From: Psettodes erumei
Taxonomy: Eukaryota; Chordata; Actinopteri; Pleuronectiformes; Psettodidae
NCBI GenBank assembly: GCA_016785225.1
Contig: JAFBJZ010000384.1
Location: forward strand, 310,001-374,000
Reading direction: 5' to 3'
DNA: 64,000 nucleotides
The first letter of the stretch is position 1. Each line of letters starts with the position of its first letter. This document shows positions 1 to 11,293 of this stretch, one piece after another. The translations under genes were made by a program, and so were the position numbers. The notes beneath the pieces were generated by a model, which was not told where the DNA came from, did no database searches, and saw nothing but the letters and a program-made list of their open reading frames with translations.

Positions 1-1465
1 CTTGAGCAGCTAACAAGAGATTTGCATCTTTCCCAGTGCTGATATGGTACTTTAAAATGTCCAGGGGTTGGCAGGTCTGATGGGAACAAAAAAAGAAACA
101 AAAAACAAACATCCCATTGGAGAGCACATAGCGCGCGGCAGAGTCTCTGCGAATTGGACGACAGAGGTTACCTGGAGTGACGAAAGTTCAGAAAGTTCAG
201 AAAGTTCGGATTTATGAAACAGCTCCAACGCCCTGGTTGATTTTGCGGGGAAATGTAGCCCTCGTTCACCGTCGCCAGCGCGTTTCGCCTGTGGTGGGCT
301 TCGAAGGCAAAGCCATGTTTATCGGCAGAGCTGAGACGGTGACAGCTCCGACTGAGTTGGCGGGCTGTTTGTTTGTGGTGACATCCTTGTTTCCGTTTCT
401 ATCATTCAGGATTTTTTTTTTTTTTGAAATCAACAACATGCAAGTACAAATGCTACTATGGTCTTTAAAGCTAACTGTGATGTGCATTATTTTCACTGTT
501 GCTCAATCTTGTTCAAAGTTTATTTTCTTCTTGCATTGACTGGCTAAAGCTAATAGCCCCTCCTTTCTTTCTCCGATGTGACCTTTGCCCCCTGTCCTCT
601 CTCCTCTCCGCTGTCTTCTGCTCTCCGTGAACCTACAGTACTAACAATTTTTAGACGTCTTGTGGACGCTTGGCTTCAGTGCTGTGTTTTTTTTTTATTT
701 CTATTGCACTCTGTTGAAGAAAAAAAAAAAGTTTGAGAAGTCACGTTTTAATTTTCCTAGAATGCTTACTATTATCTATATGTCCGTACACCATTTTTCT
801 ACCAGTTTAGTTGCTTCTCTTCTATTTTTAATCATTAGTCATTTTTAAGTGGCAACCTCAAACATTTGCAGCGTACGCCGTTCTGAGGAGTTCCATTGCT
901 TCATATTGTGATCTGAAATTTTATACATGTCATAATAATACTTGATATGTACCTATTAAATATTTGGATTCCAGGAAACGAAAGGCTTGTCCCCTTTTTT
1001 TGTCCTGTTTTTTGATTTCACAGAATTCTGTCAACTGAAACCCTTTACACAGATGCAACTTTAAAATCAGCTGGAGATTGGTTCAAGTGTAGCTCAGTTC
1101 CCTCTGGAGCCTCCTGGTGGTGTGAAAACACACAACATGCCCTGGATGTCTGCCCTGCTGCTCTTTTGTAACTGACCTGATTTTCTTCCACACATTACAT
1201 TATATTGGATGTTGGCTACGTCATCATTATTATTACCAGTTATCTTGAACGTGTTTTAAAGTGTGCTGTGTGTGTGTTTGATTGTACGTAATTACAACAC
1301 AAGTGGTTGTATAATAAATGTCTGCTCCACATGCAGCTGTACCTCCGGCAGTTACATCATGCAGAGAAAAAGATCTAACTCAGGCTTTATAGCAGAGCAG
1401 CTAATGAATTCACATTAACAGGATAATTTAATTTTAAATGAACTCGGGAAAAAATTGTATAAATA
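1..1465. other. Non-coding stretch, possibly the 3' end of an upstream gene
   Basis: I recognise no conserved exon here. On the plus strand there are polyadenylation-like hexamers at 955-960 (attaaa) and 1313-1318 (aataaa). The stretch could therefore be 3' UTR or downstream flank of a plus-strand gene lying left of the window. The longest open frame (177-539, 120 codons) has a low-complexity Phe-rich tail and no recognisable domain, so I do not call it a gene. Confidence 0.3.
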
Positions 1466-1988
1466 CAGCACCTATAAAAAGCTTTTCACTCCTTTGAATG
1501 TTTTCTCCTTTTATTGCTTTTATAAATGGAACCAGGGTCAATATAATTCTGCTTTTTGTAAACAAGAATAAAATTCCTGAAATTCCATAATATCAAAGCC
1601 AAAACACATTACTACAGATTTATTTCAGTTAATTAAAAATATTGAAGTTGCTTGAAGCGTTCTTTTGTCTTCATGGCATAATCTGATGAACGAGCGACTG
1701 CACCTTCCACACACAGGTGTCTTTATGCTCCAGTCACTTGAGACATGTTCAGGTGATTCAGGTGACAACGCATTTCACTAATTGCGAGACTACGAGCACC
1801 AACTGTCTGAATCTCTGGTGAATTAGGTCAGTCACTTTAAAGGGGGTGAATGTTTAAGCCATCCCTTATTTAACATGATTTTTGTAAGTTCCTGACAAAA
1901 AAAAGTTAAATTATATTGACCATGATTCCATTTATAAAAGCAAAAGTAGCGGTAAACTAGCCAAGCGGATGACTATTTATAGGGACTG
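1466..1988. mobile_element. Non-autonomous DNA transposon (MITE-like, probably Tc1/mariner type) with terminal inverted repeats
   Basis: Two inverted arms are visible. Positions 1512-1557 match the reverse complement of about 1897-1946 at roughly 39 of 44 compared bases. The outer ends are also related: 'cagcacctataaa' at 1466 against the complement of 'tttatagggactg' ending at 1988. A TA dinucleotide sits just left of the element at 1464-1465, as expected for Tc1/mariner target sites, but the right flank is CA. The interior has no transposase frame. Its right part (about 1740-1860, containing the string AAAGGGGGTGAATG) resembles a repeat I know as common in fish genomes. The exact family is inference. 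Confidence 0.65.
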
Positions 1989-2053
1989 CATGTTGGCAGG
2001 GTTCTGAAATGTGTCAATGAATATGTACACAAGACCATTTTTGTTTTGTTTGT

Positions 2054-3014
2054 TTTATTATCACAGAAGCACAACAGGTACCACTATGCAGGTGAACAAC
2101 AAACTCAATACTCATGGAAAATAAAAAGATGAAAAGGAATGCTAATAAAAAAAAAAACAAAACAAAGTAAAATCCAACCACAGCAATATTGTTCAACCTC
2201 CAAAACAAAACACTAATATACTGTCAGATACACATGGCAGAAAGAAGCAATAAGCACTTTGGATTATTCACTTTCCTTTCGCTTTGTACCAATACACTCA
2301 TCGTAGGATCTTGAGACCGACACATGCAACAGCATTTGTCTTTCCACTCCACATCTATTCTAAATGTTTTCACTATTCAGCTATGAAGTACCAATTATTG
2401 GGGCTGTCGCTCGAAAGTAACGTTTCAAGAATCCTAATACTTTTAAGAAGGATGTTAGTGCTACAAAATGAAAGTGGTCCCAATGAAATAGGTCTGTCAT
2501 TCAGTTCAACATGAAAGAAAATGAGGGACTCAAATTTGAAGTTATTATTTAGCCAATCAAAAGGAAGCTGGAGTACCCGAGTGTAAACCTGATGACCTTT
2601 TGTTGTACATTCAAGAAATGAAGAATCCTCCACCTTAACCTATCATTAAAAGGAAATAAACAAAACAAAGACTTGACAAGGAATGGAAATTATGAGAACA
2701 TAACTTATAGCTATGACAACGACAATATGATCATCCAAAAGTCAAAAAAATAAAAAGGTTCCCTCCTTTTTAGGTGACTACACCAATTGAAACACGCATA
2801 GATAGATGGTGGAAATAGGAGATGCACAGCTTTATATATTCCCTTGAACACAAAAAGCGTTTGGGGGGGGAATGAATACTTGCATACAGAGATCTACCGT
2901 TGAGGGTTTTAACACAGAGGGTGGTGTGCGTGGGTAAGATGGGAAGGGATGGGCAAACACGCAATGGGAAGAAAAACGGGAAGAAAGGATGGGGCGGAGG
3001 GGCTGTCCAGAGGG
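2054..3014 (-). other. oaz1: oaz1-like 3' untranslated region with poly(A) signal
   Basis: This follows the antizyme stop codon on the minus strand. A minus-strand AATAAA (plus-strand tttatt) lies at 2054-2059, so the transcript probably ends near 2030. The region is AT-rich with no conserved frame. The exact 3' end cannot be set without transcript data. Confidence 0.5.
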
Positions 3015-6000
3015 CTACTCCTCGTCCGAGGAGTCCCTGTCGAAGTTGTAGGCCATGAAGAAAACGTCTGGTCGAGGTGGGGCGAGGGCATGGCCCGGTT
3101 TCACGATCTCAAAGCCCAGGAAACTGAAGGTACGCACCAGTTTAGCTGGAAGAATAAGGTGGGGACAACGGTCAGAACAAAGAAAGCAACATTTTTCTGC
3201 ACCAGGGAAGTCGTGTGGGTGTTCTGAATGAAAGGAACGGGTGCTAGGAAAACAGGGCTGTTGGCCACGTACCACGATCATCTCTGTTCTTGTAAAAGTA
3301 GACAAACACGCTAACGACTTTCAGATGTTCTTCAGCATACTCCAGGAGAGCCGCAAAACTGGAGAGAAAACACAGCTTAGGTTAGAAGACAGAACGTTTA
3401 ACATGCAGACACAAACGCACAACAACACCGGCTGAATCTCGAGTTTATCCTTGAATAATGAGATGTTTCTGATGATTACTGTGCTGCTTCTGGCTTCCTG
3501 TTAGATAAGAGCAAAGCTGAAATTCTTTATTTGAAAATGAACTGCGCGTTTATCTCCTGCCACTCTAAAGACCAGAAGCTATATTCCGGTCAAACTTTTG
3601 CCACTCACCTCTCCTTGCTGCCTTCAGGAAGAGGGTCAAGAGGTATCTCCACATAGAGTGCGCTGCTGCAGAGGACAGCATCCCACTGTATTGTCTTGGT
3701 AACAGTGGGACGACTTTGGAAGTGGAGTATCCCAGGGCGACCATTCCCTGCTGGCTCCTCCGTTACAGTCAACCTTCGGTCCTGGAAAACAGATGCAAAT
3801 GGCAGTGGATGAGGTTAAACGTGTCATGCGATGAGTATAGATACATTTCTCTCTGGTGTCTGATTAGAATTAAGCTAGGATGGAAATGGGCCAAAACAAT
3901 AACACGCGCATGCAAGCCTCACAACTTGTGCAAATGCACCTATAAAGAAATTGACATCTGGGGGGGAAAAAGGACTTGGATTGCGTTTCGCTGCTCAGCA
4001 TAGATGACTGAAGCGTGTGAAACCCCGGTGGGCCTTCCCATGCTGTATAAACAAACATGTGATCACATGACAGGAAATAGCTGCAGGCAAACGGGAGGTG
4101 ACGGCTTCCGCTCGCTTCTGCATCACCTGCAGCAACTGACCATGCTTCGGTGCACGCAGACTTACCGAGTAGACCGGCCGAGCTGAAGGAGTGTGATCCC
4201 GTGTGCCATTCCCTCGCCCACCTGGGATCTTCAGGGGTGGGAGAGGGGCATCAGGAGCACCACAGAGGCCCCGGGCCGCGGGTACTACTACAGTGCAGGG
4301 ACAGGCTGGAGCAGGCGCAAGAGAGAAGACATAGTCAGAACACGAACAGAAAAATTGGGGTTTTCTATGATTCAACACGTACCATGTGTTACTGTGCTCT
4401 TACAAGCGTTATATACATATTAAAACCAGTTATATAATATTTCATAAAACTACAATCGCCACTATAGAAGTACACATTCTTTTAGTTCTTTGAAAGAGCT
4501 TCACTTCTCATTTAAGACGTGTTTTGAGTTTTTTGGGGACGAAAAAGTCTAATGTTTTCCGTTTGGTTTTAATAGTGGTAAAATTTAAGATAATCTAATA
4601 CTGCTTCCCCAAAATAACTCTTTATTCCAAGCAGTAAACTTTAACAATTGCGCCAGCCACTAACATTTAAGTGCACAATCCACAACATGTGTCACACCAG
4701 CAGGCCTCGATGCTGCTTAAAGTTTATGTTCCCCAAAACAATGGCGCTGTGTTTACAAAGCCGTTAACAGAACTTTTTGTTTAAGAGAGCGGTGCACGGA
4801 TGCAGCAGGATGCGGTGAGAGGCAAACGACCCAGAAATATTTGCTGCGAGAAGCACAAGCCCCTGCACAAGCTCTTCACCTCACATTTCAGTGTGGTGAG
4901 TTGAAACAGTGCGCGTGTGTTACATCTGTTTTCAGAGCCGGTCTCTAAAATCCACCATATGTGGATATATGACAAACCGTGCGGCACCGTAAGTAACGCT
5001 GGGTTGTAAAAAATAATTTTCATGCCTCTCGGCCTATACAACATGACTTCTTCCTCTTTTTAAGCGTTTTAGGACCTTCTGCAAATTCACTTAAAACCAA
5101 AGTCCATCCACTTTTTACTTCCCGAGTGTCGAGGAATTAACCACTAAAACCCTTAAAACTATAATTTAAAAACGTAATAGGGGATAATAATTTCCTTCTC
5201 TGCTGATTTTATTAATATATATTGAGCCATGAACACTACATCGCCGTACACGTAACGTCGTCCCGTCGCGAGGTTTGCTGCCGTCAACTGCCAGTTGCGT
5301 AACAGTCAACCTGACTCAGCTGTCAGATCACGAGACCTACGTGACCAATAAACGTGTCCTCACCTAATGACTTCAGACAGGTTTTATCGCCTCGTGGCAT
5401 TTATTAAACTTTCCCGCAGTCACCAAATTTTGCAAGTACGGACCTAAGAAAAGTTCTTCCTAACTGCCTGTTATGTGGAGAATACACACATTGTTCGCTG
5501 TTACACAAACGTTTTTTTGACAATTAAGTTACCAGCTCCAAACGTTTGTGGCTATACTTTGATTTCTCACACTAAACTGCGATCTTTTTCCTGAAAACGG
5601 ATGTCTATGTGGTCCCGAGTCTTGAACGCGCGTAGATGTGAAACAATCCCTTTAAATCCCTTTCCTGTTGTTAGTTTGTTTTTCGGTGCACTGCGTGACG
5701 TAACAAGTTCGACAACGTTCGCAGCTAATTAAACGCTTGTCATCTTGCCTCTCGGCCAAGCCAATAATGTTTTAAATGACAGCTTTTTAATTTAACGTCA
5801 AGCCTAAGGTTACGACGACATACGAGGCTGGGACATCAGCGATTCAGCCCAACACATATAAAGAGTACATTTAAATGCGTTTTACTTCCGCTTTTCTGTG
5901 GCTGCTAGCTGGGTTATCTTAGCCACCCCTCCCCCACATCACGGTTAGCTGCTAGCTAGGTGAGGAATTTTTCGTCGTTTACTTACTTCCCAATCATGTC

Positions 6001-6027
6001 ACAGATACCGCTACTTAAATCAGCCAT
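3015..6027 (-). CDS. oaz1: Ornithine decarboxylase antizyme (requires +1 ribosomal frameshift)
   Basis: Antizyme binds ornithine decarboxylase, sends it to the 26S proteasome without ubiquitin, and inhibits polyamine uptake; it is made only when polyamines are high. Coding exons (minus): 5987-6027, 4166-4305, 3609-3781, 3273-3358, 3015-3145, all with GT-AG ends and matching phases. ORF1 starts MADLSSGICDMIGN and ends GPGPLWCS at a TGA (4251-4253). Skipping the T of that TGA opens ORF2, which begins DAPLPPLKIPGGRGN. ORF2 carries the family signatures LTVTEE, LYVEIP, ALLEYAEE and, near the C-terminus, VRTFSFLGFEIVKPGH. The total is about 189 aa, shorter than human OAZ1 because the N-terminus is short. 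The PPLKIPGGRGN string favours the OAZ1 branch, while 'GPLWCS' and the length also recall OAZ2, so the paralogue is not certain. It is divergent from ermp1. Confidence 0.93.
4211..4256 (-). promoter_or_regulatory. oaz1: Antizyme +1 programmed frameshift site and downstream stimulatory stem
   Basis: The minus strand reads TCC TGA T at 4256-4250, the classic antizyme shift site at the ORF1 stop. Immediately downstream the RNA can fold: CCCTC (4247-4243) and CCCACC (4241-4236) pair with GGTGGG (4222-4217) and GAGGG (4215-4211). This gives an 11-bp stem with one interruption on each side, in the place where vertebrate antizymes have a stimulatory pseudoknot. High polyamine promotes the shift, so this is the autoregulatory sensor. 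The stem is read from the sequence; the polyamine response comes from family knowledge. Confidence 0.9.
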
Positions 6028-8369
6028 GGTAGTAAAAGACTGCTGTTTTCCTTCTTTCTCGCGAGCAAAGCAATGACTGTTTAGGATCCGCTGGAGGTTG
6101 GATTTTACCATCCGGCCTCGGGGAGAGACACGACGGGTTGACTGCTCTCTGCTCTGCTCGATAGGGAAGTGATCGGTCGGGTAGATGCAGCTGGTAGAAA
6201 AAGGAAGGAGTCAAGGGACCTATAATGATACTTGTGTATTTCCTCTCTTGCTTCAAAATAAACGTCAGGTGGCTGGAAAATGCCTTTATTTTGCGATATA
6301 GGTTAGATAAGGTAAGATAAGATATGCCTTTATTAGTCCCACAATGGGGAAATAACTGATGTTTTGCATAACACATCTTTCACAACATGCACTGGGGATG
6401 GATATCATTGCTATCAGGTCATACGATAAATCTAAATCAGAGTTGGTCCTTTTGTGTTTCATTTGGGGCATTTAAGATGACCATCATAAACAGTTAACAT
6501 TTTGCTTTAGTTCTTCCCATAACAATTACGTAGCCCAAATCCATTTTCTCGCTTAACATAATGTATGTCAATCACTTATGATCTTGTGTTAAATCCCCTT
6601 GAATTGACAGCGAAATTGAATACAAAATCTCATCTTCTCCTGCAATAAAAAGCTTGGACCTTTATTTTGAAGGCAGTAGACTACGCTCAACACCACCTAA
6701 TACTCAGCTTCACGCTTATGCTAACAAGCTAACGCTAACCGAGGAAGCTAAATATGCTAAGAAAAAATGACCGAAACTTCACCCAGGGAAAATTGATTGG
6801 CCCTGACCTGTGACCACAATTAAAGTAGCAATAAAACACAGGGTAATATATTGAGTGATGTCACAAAAAGGTTCATTTTATTGAAGTTACAGTTGATTTT
6901 AATGTCAAAACAAATTAGGCGTCCTTGCCGTTTCGTCATTTTAGCACGTCCATGACGAGCGGAGAAAACAAAATAGCTTGCTTCTTGTTAGCTGCCGTTA
7001 GGCTAGCGGCAGTGTTTACAAGGGGGCGTCTAATGGAAAAGTACCAAGGACATGAAAAACTTGGAACAAAGACATAAAAAAACTTCCGGAGTCTTTATGT
7101 TAACTGAACTCCAATGTGGATATTTCTTTTCTCACGTTGATACTTCGTCACTCAAAGCGTTTCCATGCTTTTGAGTGTGTGCAGTGCTGACCAAGTACAC
7201 ATTTAGGCTGTAGTAATTAGTCTATTCCTTTCCTGGGTGATTCTCCTGAGTGACAATTACATTGTCAACGTTAGATGCGCCAGATTATATGATTAAAATA
7301 TTTTATTGTGTGAACTGAACTTAATTAACTAGAGGAGTTACGTTAACATCTTTAGAATTGATTGAATAAATTTGTTTAGCATAGAATATAGTCTCTACTC
7401 ACAACTATTCATAATTGTACAGGTATCTCATGTAGGCCTAATCCTAATGTAAAGTCAAACAAAATTAAATTTTTTGATCTAGACAATAAAGATGATTCTG
7501 GGCTTCCCAGGTTAAAATGAGCTTCAAACATACTAATCCAAACGTGATTCCAAAAAAAAAGGAAGAAAAAAACAGAATAATTTAGAATTGAAGGATGGTG
7601 ATCGGAGAAAAAGCCAGTGTGCATTATTTACATCCACATGATGGCGGCAAAGCCACAGTTGACCAAGTCCCAGGAACAATAAACGAATAAACAAAATCAG
7701 GGGGAAAGTGTTTGGAATAATTGTGTAATAGTTATGAGCAACAGAGCAACAGCTCTCGGTACACGCCGTTATTGACAGAGATGACAGAGTCTACGTTACG
7801 ATCACCTATAAAGCTAATTGATTCATACTTTATATCTTATTTGTTTTAATCTAGAAGAGTAAAGTAGAGCTAACCAGCTGCTGGAGTGCAACAGACATGA
7901 AAACAACGTTTTTCCGAGGGACCGCTAGTCTGCTCCTTACTTGTAAAAAAATTTGGAAATAAATCAAATTTCACATTAATTTGCTTCTCAATTTTGTAAT
8001 ACGCTCACGTGGGAGCGACTATACTAATACCACTATCTCGAGTGCATTCTCCTGTAAATTGCAACTGAGATAGGATCACGGTTAATGTTAGCTTCAGGTT
8101 AAGACCAGGCGAAAAACAGAAAAAACAGGAAACCGAATTAATATCCCCCCAAATCCCAGTCCCGGGGGCTGGACTCTAACGCCTCTCGAGGACTTCCTCC
8201 TACTCTGCTCTTGGTTTATTTTTTCCATATTTGAACCGCCTCGTCCGCCCGCTCACTGCAGTTTGTCCCTCGGCGCGATCCGTTAGGTCGTTCAGCGGGG
8301 TGGAAATAAAAAAAACAGAACGCGACGCCTGAGAGCGACGCTTGCAGCTGATGTACCGCTGGCCCAAAA
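6028..8369. promoter_or_regulatory. Divergent intergenic interval between oaz1-like and ermp1
   Basis: This 2.3-kb interval separates the start codon of the minus-strand antizyme from that of plus-strand ermp1, so it must hold both promoters and 5' UTRs. GC-richer, CpG-containing sequence lies just outside each start (about 6030-6180 and 8160-8369); the middle is AT-rich. It includes a LINE-tail-like repeat near 6301. I see no coding exon and no unambiguous TATA box. Confidence 0.5.
6301..6355 (-). repeat. LINE/SINE 3'-tail-like fragment
   Basis: A degenerate GATAA array is followed by 'cctttattagtccca' and an 'atggggaaat' end. Read on the minus strand this is a GGGACTAATAAAGG-type tail running into a TATC-rich end, a form I know from teleost LINE and LINE-mobilised SINE 3' ends. 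A related tail lies near 55142. The family name is not assigned. Confidence 0.5.
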
Positions 8370-11229
8370 ATGGAGAGCGACACCGCTGTCAGGAGAATAA
8401 AAGCCTTCGGGACGCAGAATTATGCAGCGCAAGATAACGACGGCTTCCGGGACCGGTGCGGGAACAACGGCTACAGTGGTGACCCGAAGAAGAAGCCCGT
8501 AGTGAGCTTATACCTGCTACGGGAAGGGCTGACAGCTTCCCTGGTGTCTGTGTTTATTTTGGTGCTGTGGGGACTCGTTCATTTGTCGTTGCAGCAGCTT
8601 GTTATCGGCAAGCCGACCGGCGAGTTCAACGCAGCGAGGGCCAGGTGAGATTTGTCTGCGCTCGCCGTAATTCTCGCCTCCCGTGTCTTCATACGTGGGC
8701 TAACAGCCTCGCAGCAGCAGAGCCCCGGCTAACCTTTTCTCTAGTTTGGCAACAGACCCGCCTAGAAACCACTACCGGGTGTCCCTCCTCCTCCTCCACC
8801 ACCTCCACCTTTGCCTCCAAGGTAACCCGCACAGGTGTTTAACTGTGCGTAACGGTTAGAAGGGCTTGTCCCAGGACAGGAGAAGCTACAGCAGCCTCTG
8901 GGAGCGATCCGTAGAAGATGTGAACAGTAATATTATTCCACTATAAAATTAAAGTAAGATGCTGGAAAAAGGAGGGAACACAAGGCAAGTCTATTTGTAG
9001 AATATTTAGCATTAAAAGCATAGATTGCACAAGTTCATTCACAGGTTCAAGGTCAAGGGTCACAAGGTTCACTTAAAACACACACAAACACTTGGCATTA
9101 TACTATACTAAAACCACAAACAATGCTAGAATTACAATAAATCTAAAATAAATTAAAACCTTTCAAAAAATTATAGACAGATTAAGTACGAGTAAAATGG
9201 AGCTCGGCAGTGCAACAGTGCATCATCTTTTTTTCCGTGTGACAAGTGGAGGCAGAGATTATGGTCCTGAATCCGAGGTCAGCGGGGCTGCGCTTGAGCT
9301 CTTGAAAGTGCTGGACGATGGGATTTGCCATCATTTGGCTGCTTGCACCAGAAATGAGTCAAAGCGTTGCTGCATTTCAACTGATTAGGGCTCTGAGCTC
9401 CTTTGGTCACAATCGCGGCTTTGGCGAGTCCGTGCCCTGCAAATCCCGATCTGAATCCTGAGCATGAAACTGCGCCTCAGAGTAAAAGTGGCGTGAAAGC
9501 AGCAGTCCGAGTGACATCTCCGGTGTCATTTGGTACCAGGTTCTCACTCCGGAATACAATACACGCAGTAGTGAATTTGGTTATGTTAGGGTTTGGAGCA
9601 AATGCAAAAAGAAAAACAAATATTTGTTGTTTTTACGACACGCTTATTGAAGCTTGAATACTATGCGTGGCTTTAGCCACCATGGTGTAATGACATATTA
9701 TTGCTATTTCACCACGTATTAAGTTTACTTGCTGCTGGCTGTGAGCACCAGTTAGCGGACGCTGGAGCCAGCATTGGGCTTTCTTGAACAGCTGCAGCAA
9801 ACACTAACAGCAGCTGCTTTTATTTTTTTTAAGAGAAGATGAGGGAAAGCACATGTTTTTTTTTTTTTTTTTCTGTGCCATATGGGCCACTTAGCTTTAT
9901 TTCCTGTTCTACTTCTCTTAAGGGAGCCGGGGCTGTGACCAGGAAGATATGGTGAAAATGTTACAGAAATATGGCCTGCTCGGTTATGACTCAGGACTCC
10001 TAACAAAGATGGGTTACACCCCTCTTTGTTTTAAATTGCGGCTGCGATCCTGCCTTTCGTGGGCCGGCATCGAGAGTTTCTCTCGTTTAATTCTCTGTCG
10101 GCTGCTGAATCGATTTATCGGCTAACCCTTCCACATGCTCAAACTGCGCGTGCCACCGTGTCAGTAAGCTCGCCGGCGTCTGCAGGAAATCTATTTGTTC
10201 CAGTTAACGTTTTGAAACCTCAAAGTGTTTTGAAAGGAAAGTTCACACCTCCTGTATATACTGTCCATATGTAGAGACATGCAGCGCGTGAAGTGATGCG
10301 CTGGAAACAAGTAGGCTTGGTTTACTGCCCCTGCAGAGTCTCGCCACAACAAAATATTGTCTTCCTCTCTTTCCCCTCCTGCCTCGACTCACCGCCTAGA
10401 CGGCACTTGGAGCGGATCACCAGCGTCGGCCCCCGGCCGGTGGGCAGTCAGGAGAACGAAGTCCTGACGGTGGGCTACCTGCTGGAGCAGATTGAGAGGG
10501 TCCGGGTCGAGACGGCGGCCGGCCCCCATCGGCTCACGGTGGACGTGCAGCGCCCCACCGGCTCTTTCTCCATCGACTTCCTCGGAGGCTTCACCAGCTT
10601 CTATGACCGTGTCACCAACATCGCCGTCAGGTTGGAGCCCAAGGCCGGCGCGCAGCATCTCATGCTCGCCAACTGCCACTTTGACACAGTGGCCAACAGC
10701 CCAGGTATGAAAACGTTCATCCCTCTCTGCAGCAGATCGGCCTCTTGGTTATGTGAGCACAAAAGGTTGGCGAGGCGACTATTTTTGAAATGTCTAAGGA
10801 TTAATAGTTGTCACATGCATGTATTTGCTTGCAGAAAACCTTGGCACGCAGGTGTGTGAAGTTTTTTTGTTTTTTTTTTTCTCTATGTGCCACTGTGCAA
10901 GTTCTCAGGTGCTTTGTGATTACAATAATACCCTCATTCATGTCCCCTGTTATGAACCAGGGAAATTTAAACTGCCACGGCAGGGCAAATTCAGTTTACT
11001 GAATCCAAAGTACTTCTTGTAAATAATTACAAGTGGCCGCATTGTGCTTTTAACAGGAAGCTGCCTGAAACAATGCAGGATGCTCTGGACACTGCACAGC
11101 GATGACAGTGTTTGCTGGTGATTGGTAGTCTTTGTGGTGTGTAGTTATAATTTCGTTGTCTGGTTTAAATTCGGGAATTTTTCACTGGTTTTCTTCACAC
11201 AGTCGAGCCTGTTGGAGAGACACGTTTGC

Positions 11230-11293
<64 letters not shown>

